Positions 8,794 to 13,710 of a stretch of 13,710 nucleotides of DNA are shown in pieces. The DNA is from Bodonicaedibacter sp963693005. Its GTDB lineage: Bacteria > Pseudomonadota > Alphaproteobacteria > UBA6184. The position numbers and the translations under genes were made by a program. Where the stretch lies: the NCBI GenBank assembly GCA_963693005.1, contig OY843708.1, forward strand, positions 1 to 13,710, written 5' to 3'. The notes under the pieces are model-generated. The model saw only the letters and a program-made list of their open reading frames with translations. It did no database searches and was not told the origin of the DNA. Position 1 is the first letter of the stretch, and every line of letters begins with the position of its first letter.

Positions 8794-9550
8794 TTACTTC
8801 ATATGGGTCAATCTTGCTAAATAGTCGTAATGTTTCGCCTTCCATTACAAGATTACATGTTAAATTGCTATAATTTTGCAGCCCTTTGTAGCGTGTTTGT
8901 AATCAACATAGAGCCAAGGGGAAAAGTAGCGCTTTTTTTCGTTTTTTATATTCCATACTAAAGTTTCACTTCACCGTAGTAATTAAACATTATCGGGTAT
9001 CCAATAACCACCATCTTCGTCATTTTCGAACATGTAGATAATATCGCTGGAGTCTAAAAAGAAATTTGTCCGTTTCTCATTAAGTAGTGACTTTTAGCTT
9101 ACTGAAAAAAGGGGTTCTAAGCCGTTTTAAAAGTACCTGCCAAAACCAAACGCCATTCATCAAAATGAGAAATAGTAATCGTACTTATCTCCTTCGTATT
9201 TTAAAAAGTTCTGAATGTGCGGTGCTTTTTAAGTCCACGTTTGCTTACTTACGGATATTGCACCTTCCGATGCATCTAAAACCAGTGGACCAATAGACCT
9301 TTTTTTCTGTAAAATATAGACCGTGGGCTACCTGCGCCACAAACCAACGTCCAGAAACCTTGCCTTTACATGATTTTCAGAGCTTTTTTGTTCAATATTA
9401 GGCATTTCCCCCAAAAATTTTCTGAACATATAGGGTAATGGTAATACATCTTCTTCTTCAAGCGAAGAATAGGTGATGATATCTTCTGAATAATTACCTT
9501 GTTGATAATCTAAAAAGTGCTGTTTCCTAAAAATGTCCCTTGTCCCAAAA
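8794..9550 (-). CDS. Class I SAM-dependent methyltransferase (frameshifted)
   Basis: About 250 codons. The N-terminal region reads LDYQQGNYSEDIITYSSLEE, EDVLPLPYMFRKFLGEMP. Motif I is FLDVG then CGAGS after an indel (~9330), binding SAM. Next come LYFTEKG, LVLDASEGAISVSKQRGL (the Asp is the usual ribose-binding acidic residue), STAHSELFKYEGDKYD and GTFKN. The C-terminal half has LLNEKRTNFFLDSSDIIYMF, ENDEDGGYWIPDNV, YGEVKL, SWLYVDYKHATKG and YDYLARLTHMK, with TAA at 8796-8794. The acceptor substrate is unknown; the small size and the LDASEGAI block fit a stand-alone Methyltransf_11/25-type enzyme. The start is uncertain: homologues begin near the D-I-F-x-K segment at ~9540, where no clean ATG survives. 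About ten frameshifts are needed. Confidence 0.85.
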
Positions 9551-9630
9551 ATTCTAGTATTTTTCTGTCTGCAAAAAGTCTCGCTTTTTTGGTACTACTT
9601 TTCCTAGTTTTTGAAGAATTAATTTGATAC

Positions 9631-10163
9631 ATGGAAGAGGTTTTTTACGTCTATTGCCCAAAAAAGGCAAAGGAAAAAAACATAATGAAAAATAAAAAAG
9701 TTTCTTTGCCAAAACTAAGGAAAAAAAAACCGCCAAAGGATTTTGGGACTATACCATGCAAGAAACTGCATGAGGCGGAATTTGAAACGTACCCATTGCC
9801 TTACCTGTGCCAATTGCTGTAAAAACTACAGGGGCCGTTGTTTTACCAATGCAGATGTGGGAAACGAATTTTCAAAAATCTTTCCGAATGAAAACCACAG
9901 AAGTTCATTGAAAAGCTATTTTGCGTATAGATGAGGAGAAACGATTATGTGTTTACAGCAAGTACCATGTACTTTTTTTTTGGGAGCGGATTAATTATTG
10001 TTCTATCTATGATGTACGCCCAAAAGGGCATGTCGAGAATTTTCCGCATACGGATAGAAAAGAAGTTTTCAGCAAAATTAGTAATCTTACCTTAAAAAAA
10101 TGTGGCTATTTTGTCCCTGCTGCTTATAATATTGTAGAGGAGATGAAGAAGTTGATTAGGTAA
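9631..10163 (+). CDS. YkgJ-type cysteine cluster (probable Fe-S) protein (frameshifted)
   Basis: About 177 codons. ATG at 9631 opens MEEV, then LPKKAKEKN and KLRKKPPKD in shifted frames, a basic N-terminus. The cluster begins at THCLTCANCCK (~9793-9825), followed by GPLFTNADVERISK, TEFIEKLFCV-RIDEEK, QQVPCTF (~9960), NYCSIYDVRPK, then CREF-PHTDRK in one frame (~10030) and CPAAYNIVEEMKKLIR before TAA at 10161-10163. The CxxCxxCC group plus four later cysteines is the signature of the YkgJ/CxxCxxCC family (PF03692), proposed to bind zinc or an iron-sulfur cluster; the cellular role is unknown. It is divergent from the methyltransferase across ~80 nt. At least six frameshifts are needed. Confidence 0.88.
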
Positions 10164-10222
10164 GTAGAATATTGAAAATAAATTAAGATTGCTAGTTGAT
10201 ATAAAATAATCCAAGAGTAAAA

Positions 10223-10957
10223 ATGTTTACCAATGCATGAGACCTTCAAGTACCTGTATTTGTGAAACATATTAGAGCCGTAAAAAAACTAAAAACACGT
10301 TTTCATTATTTTTAATGCACCCTAAGGAGTATAAAAAAGGAAAGGAAACGGTACAGGCTACATGGACGAATCTTCAACTTGAAAAATTCTGAAATAATAG
10401 TGGGCGTAGATTTTTAGTGATAATACTCGGGTAAATGAATTATTGGACAGTAATGAAAAATTCATTTTTTACTTTTACCCGGGTAAAAAAACAGTTTTTA
10501 AACCTATCTCAAAGAAGTAGTGCTGAAAATGCATAATTTTTATAGGTAAAAGGTGGCAAAATATCTTCATTCTTGATGGTACCTGGCCCCTGTGCCAGAA
10601 AAGATGCTTAAAATTGAGTAAGAAACTTGCAAAAAGTTAAATAGGGTTTAGTTTTTGATAATAGCATAGCATCAAAAATTCATCATCAAAACAACAACCA
10701 GAAAGCACTTTGTCTTAGTACCATAGAATCGGTCCTATACCGTTTTTAAAACTTGTTGAATAAAGGAAACGATTGAAACAATGTGATATGGCGGGACTTC
10801 CTAGTCCCCCTTTGAAAAAAAATGATTGAAACATCAACTTGATTATATGCTAAAACCCAAGTAATAAAAAAATTATCGCTACGGTGCTAGTTTTAGAGAT
10901 TGCTCCCAAAAATCAGGTATAAGACAAATACCGAAAGAAAATGTTTGTTTTTTTTGA
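10223..10957 (+). CDS. DTW-domain tRNA-uridine aminocarboxypropyltransferase (frameshifted)
   Basis: DTW-domain (TapT/Tuaa) proteins transfer the 3-amino-3-carboxypropyl group of SAM to uridine in tRNA, making acp3U. The N-terminal zinc-site-like cysteines read CMRPSSTCIC (~10234-10263). The readable core is MHPKEYKK (~10316), NGTGYMT, LKNSEIIVGVDF, DNTRVNELLDSNEKFI and FYPGK. Next, NLSQRSSAENA leads to IFILDGTWP, the D-x-T-W motif that names the family, then CARKMLK and LSKNLQKLNRVSF, KQQPES, LCLSTIESVLY and LLNKGN. The last blocks, FRDCSQKSGIRQIPKENVCF, may lie past the true stop; TGA at 10955-10957 closes that frame. The start is ambiguous: ATG 10223 is close to the first cysteine, and a start ~20 nt upstream is equally possible. 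Roughly ten frameshifts are needed. Confidence 0.85.
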
Positions 10958-11023
10958 ATTAGATTAGCTAATAGTTTTTTTTTATTTACCTCAGATATAC
11001 TATTTCAAACCAAAACTTTATTG

Positions 11024-11629
11024 ATGAAAAACGTAACCCTTTATTTTTTTCTTTATTGATGATTTTCCTTATTGGTAAACCTATACTTCCGTTTGCGCAA
11101 GAAGATTTTTAGAAAATACTGAGGTTGTAAATTCTGTTTTTTAATGCCCTGAAATCTCAGAGTGAAAAAAGAATTTTTTGAAAATCTTACCTACTAAAAA
11201 ACGAAGTGGAATATTTTGATTCCAATGGTCCAAAAAATGCTCAGCCTAATGAAAAATATTCCTTCAGTAGATACCATAATTTTCAAAACTTTAAGATTAA
11301 AGCTATCGAGAATTTTTAAAGACATTAGCAAAAAGAGGAAAAACTCTTTTCGGGGTATTGTGGAAAAAATATAATTTTTAGAAAAAAGTAAGTTATAAAA
11401 AGTAACCCTGACCATAAACGTACCTATTGAAAGAGGAAGTATTACCATGGAATGTTTCAAGTAAACGATAAGAAGTTTTCTGATCGTTTTTAAAAAAAGT
11501 CATATAAAAATACAAGATACTTGGCGGGTAATGGACCCAATAAAGTTTTACCTTGTTTGTAAAAATCCTGATTTTTTTAATGTCATTAATTCAAGGATGG
11601 ACATGGTATACGTATCCTGTATTTTATAG
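11024..11629 (+). CDS. Small exported protein of unknown function (frameshifted)
   Basis: About 200 codons. ATG at 11024 gives MKNVTLYFF, then LMIFLIGKPILPFAQED, a clear signal peptide with a likely cleavage after PFA-Q. The mature part reads ENTEVVNSVF, NALKSQSEK, LTYLKNEVEYFDSNGPKNAQ and PNEKYSFSRYHNFQNFKIKA, one unbroken frame of ~40 codons at 11200-11315. It continues IENLKDISKKRKNSFRGIV, TLTINVPIERGSITMECF, and ends IQDTWRVMDPIKFYLVCKNP, then VINSRMDMVYVSCIL with TAG at 11627-11629. The alternation of a helical N-terminal half and beta-rich C-terminal half suggests a small periplasmic domain. I do not recognise the family. Six or more frameshifts are needed. It is followed by 148 nt of AT-rich intergenic DNA. 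Confidence 0.58.
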
Positions 11630-11690
11630 CGGGTTTAAATCAATAAAAAACTTTATTATATTACGTAATTAATTACAAAAATCATTAGAA

Positions 11691-11723
11691 TTTGAATATT
11701 TTTTACTGATGATACTATAATTG
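11691..11723 (+). promoter_or_regulatory. Possible Bacteroidota-type promoter for the sterol desaturase gene
   Basis: TTTG at 11691-11694 and TATAATTG at 11716-11723 resemble the Bacteroidota -33 (TTTG) and -7 (TAnnTTTG) boxes, 54 nt before the start codon at 11778. The spacing is 21 nt instead of about 19, and one base of the -7 box differs. Nearby indels may have altered the spacing. Weak call. Confidence 0.22.
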
Positions 11724-11777
11724 AGTTTGCAGGTTTGATTTTCTGCAGTTTTATAATTTAACTACTTTACTTATTTA

Positions 11778-12681
11778 ATGGAAACAATTAATAACCTATT
11801 TTTGAATCGATACCTGCTGCACACCGCTCTTTAATTTTTGGTGGGTGGTATTACCTTTTTTCTGGATACTGGAAGGTATTGTCCCCCTTATTCAATGGTG
11901 CTTATAATAAGTGGAAAGCATTCCGTAACCCAATTTTCTTTTTTTACCTTGACCACCATAATCGTAAAACTTTTTCCGTTGGCATTCTTTCTTTTGAAAA
12001 ACGTCTGACTGGACGGTTTGCCAATGATTTCGGAATTATCAATTGGTTGCCCAAAAAATGCCATTATGGGCTTATGTGTTTTTTAGGTGTTGCCTTGCTT
12101 GACCTTATAGGGGCATATTTTGGCTCACTTGGTAGAGCACCGTGTAAAAACCCTTGTGGATGGTTTCATTTGGTGCATCATACAGATCATAATGTGGGAT
12201 ACTACCACAGCAAATAGACATCACCCTTTAGAAAGTTTTGATCAGGTAATATGTTTTTACCCTTGTTGGGGTTTTTTTATCGTTGGTGCGCCTATAGGCA
12301 TTATAATGTTGTACCAAAGTTTTATCTGTAGTATTGTCACAATTTTAAACCATGCGAAACATAAAAATTGCCAAAAAAGTGTGGGACAAAAGCAATTAGC
12401 TGGGTGTTTGATTTTCGCCAGATATGCATAAAGTACATCACCACTACGTGTTTACCATATACAGATTCTAATTACGGTAATATTTTTTTTCTTGGTGGGA
12501 TCGTTTGTTTCGGTACGTACATGCATTTAGATCGAGAGAAAAATTATCTACGGCGTTGACACTTTTTCCTGATGAGGTTTGCCAATGGTAAAAATTGGAC
12601 CATTGCTAAAGTATCCTTTTTGTTGGGTTATAGAAAAAACCTACCACAGATGGTAGTAAACCTAGCAGACGTTGTAAATGA
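11778..12681 (+). CDS. Sterol desaturase / fatty acid hydroxylase family protein (frameshifted)
   Basis: Di-iron integral membrane oxidoreductase, about 300 residues, with normal length. ATG at 11778 gives METINNLF, then IPAAHRSLI and a run of hydrophobic segments (GGITFFWILEGIVPLIQ; FLGVALLDLIGAY). The eight-histidine signature is visible: VEHRVKTL (~12125), HLVHHTDHN (~12168), ANRHHPLES (~12210) and MHKVHHHY (~12425). Between them, FIVGAPIGIIMLYQS is a membrane segment. After the last motif come LPYTDSNYGNIF, FGTYMHLDRE, FPDEV and FLGYRK-PTTDGSKPSRRCK, with TGA at 12679-12681. Substrate unknown: flavobacterial members act on sterol-like, carotenoid or fatty acyl lipids. The gene is convergent with the NamZ gene, with only 8 nt between stops. 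About eight frameshifts are needed. Confidence 0.9.
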
Positions 12682-12689
12682 AACAGCCT

Positions 12690-13710
12690 TTAGTAAAGTA
12701 GATTACTTTTGCCCTTATTTTTTTTTAAAACTTTTTCAATGTCTTCTTGCCAAGTCCCCTTTAATTTTCGGCATTGGTAGCACCGGCTTCAATTTTGTTT
12801 TTTGAAGTCTATTGTTTGCCTGCGTGTTTTTGGTAAATCCGCTCGTTAAAAAAGAATTTTACTTTTTGTCCAAGGTATTGGTATAGGCGTCAATAATAAA
12901 AATCCATCGTTTACCTGGTTCATTCGTTCGGTTTCTCGATAAATCTTTTGCCGTAACAAAGTTTTTTCCCTCTTCCTTTGGGTATTTAGAAACCAAAATT
13001 AGGTTTCAGGAGTATAGATGAAAATCATTACACTTTTTGAATCTAAAAAATGACGCTCCATAACGTTGAAAACTGAAAACTCCGTTCCACGACCGGCATT
13101 GATATTGGTACCTTCAAAACATTCCTAAAACTCGGGTATAGGGTAATTGAAGTGTCGTTAGGCAAGTTTTGGCGAAGGTCTAATAGGTAAAACTGTAGAG
13201 CATGTCATGCGCCCCAGTTTTTCTAGAGGAATTACTGTTAGATTTACTTTTTTTTATTTCCTTCAAGCCACATTTTCTTCATTGATCATATTTGCATATT
13301 CACCAATGGTCATACCATACACTAAAGGTATTTTGGGTCATGCCAAGAAAAAGAAGTGTGTTTCTGCTTCCATCGTTGGGCCATCTACATAATGTGCGTT
13401 CGGGTTTTGGTCTATCCAATACCAAAACGGGGAATACCTTTTTTTCTGCACAAGCCTCCCATCACTAATTGCATGGTAGAAAATATAGGTATAAAAAAAC
13501 GAAACGCCCCCATCTTGTATATCGAACAGCAACTAAGTCTAAAACCCTCTAATTGATCCTGGTTTTGGTTTTTCTATTTTTTTTCCATGTAAGGATATCA
13601 ATTCTAGACCTGTCTTTATGTCTTTACTATTGTTCACGTGTTCGCCTGCATCAAAATTCCCCCTAAATCCGTGTTCTGGGGCAAAAACGTATTTGATGTC
13701 CACGACCTAA
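12690..13710 (-). CDS. namZ: Exo-beta-N-acetylmuramidase NamZ family (DUF1343), 5' end outside window (frameshifted)
   Basis: NamZ (GH171) removes N-acetylmuramic acid from the non-reducing end of peptidoglycan fragments during cell-wall turnover. The window starts inside the protein; probably 60-80 N-terminal residues including the signal peptide are missing. From the 5' side: VDIKYVFAPEHGFRGNFDAG, EHVNNSKDIKTGLELISLHG, DQLEGLRLS, LFDIQDGGV then FYTYI. Next, QNPNAHYVDGPTME, PLVYGMTIGEYANMINEEN, and CFEGTNINAGRGTEFSVFNV, which contains the family's EGTN-x-GRGTE motif. The C-terminus reads GTWQEDIEKV and IRAK-LLY with TAA at 12692-12690. The PEHGFRG block and the D-x-Q-D block are the expected active-site regions. 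Likely periplasmic or lipid-anchored, but the signal is not visible. About ten frameshifts are needed. Confidence 0.92.

Noticed and set aside
10473..10488. TTTTACCCGGGTAAAA, a perfect 16-bp palindrome.
   Set aside because: It lies inside the DTW-domain gene and encodes the family's F-Y-P-G-K stretch, so the symmetry is probably chance.
10963..10988. GATTAGCTAATAG followed by a T-run, as a terminator of the DTW gene.
   Set aside because: The palindrome ATTAGCTAAT is only 5 bp per arm with no loop, too weak for a confident terminator.
1..13710. The whole region could be a cluster of decaying pseudogenes or a site of programmed frameshifting.
   Set aside because: Every neighbour is affected at similar density, sites are mostly homopolymers, and motif residues stay intact across frame changes. 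Sequencing error explains this better.

Overview
The window looks like an ordinary stretch of chromosome from a marine, low-GC member of the Flavobacteriaceae (Bacteroidota). The assignment is an inference from AT-rich codons and from the gene families present. These include a HerA-like ATPase of the DUF853 type, a NamZ/DUF1343 muramidase, a DTW-domain protein, a YkgJ-type cysteine cluster protein and a small KGGKA Rho-N-like protein. It also fits the lack of Shine-Dalgarno sites and the Bacteroidota-style lipoprotein start. I saw no mobile element, CRISPR array, tRNA, rRNA, phage gene or defence system.

The dominant feature is sequence quality. Almost every gene is recognisable only by stitching together two or three reading frames, because single-base indels, mostly in A/T homopolymers, occur every few tens of codons. 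Conserved motifs continue uninterrupted from one frame to the next, even in a housekeeping gene such as queE. This points to an unpolished long-read assembly, not to decayed genes. I therefore call these genes as CDS with frameshifts, and starts and ends are approximate where stated. Residue strings quoted are frame-corrected readings.

Layout: (1) The 3' end of an esterase-like gene (1-274, +) converges on an unidentified lipoprotein gene (288-1822, -). (2) An aldo/keto reductase (1892-2875, +) ends at a perfect 15-bp hairpin (2907-2946) that probably terminates transcription from both sides. (3) Five genes run on the minus strand toward that hairpin: HerA-like ATPase (6892 to 5286), a membrane-anchored unknown overlapping it by 4 nt (5289 to 4676), an alpha/beta hydrolase (4590 to 3722), a small Rho-N-like protein (3663 to 3407) and a VOC/glyoxalase-fold protein (3404 to 2968). 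(4) QueE (7078-7749, +), for tRNA queuosine synthesis, diverges from the HerA gene. (5) An unidentified protein (8744 to 7746) and a class I SAM methyltransferase (9550 to 8794) lie on the minus strand. (6) On the plus strand follow a YkgJ-type cysteine cluster protein (9631-10163), a DTW-domain tRNA-uridine aminocarboxypropyltransferase (10223-10957), a small exported unknown (11024-11629) and a sterol desaturase/fatty acid hydroxylase (11778-12681). (7) The window closes with most of a NamZ exo-beta-N-acetylmuramidase (13710 to 12690, -), whose N-terminus lies outside.

The genes do not form one pathway: two act on tRNA (queE, DTW), one on peptidoglycan (NamZ), one on lipids (desaturase), and several are redox, hydrolase or unknown functions. 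I did not find a convincing new system. The best leads are the unknown gene translationally coupled to the HerA-like ATPase and the unidentified ORFs at 288-1822, 7746-8744 and 11024-11629.
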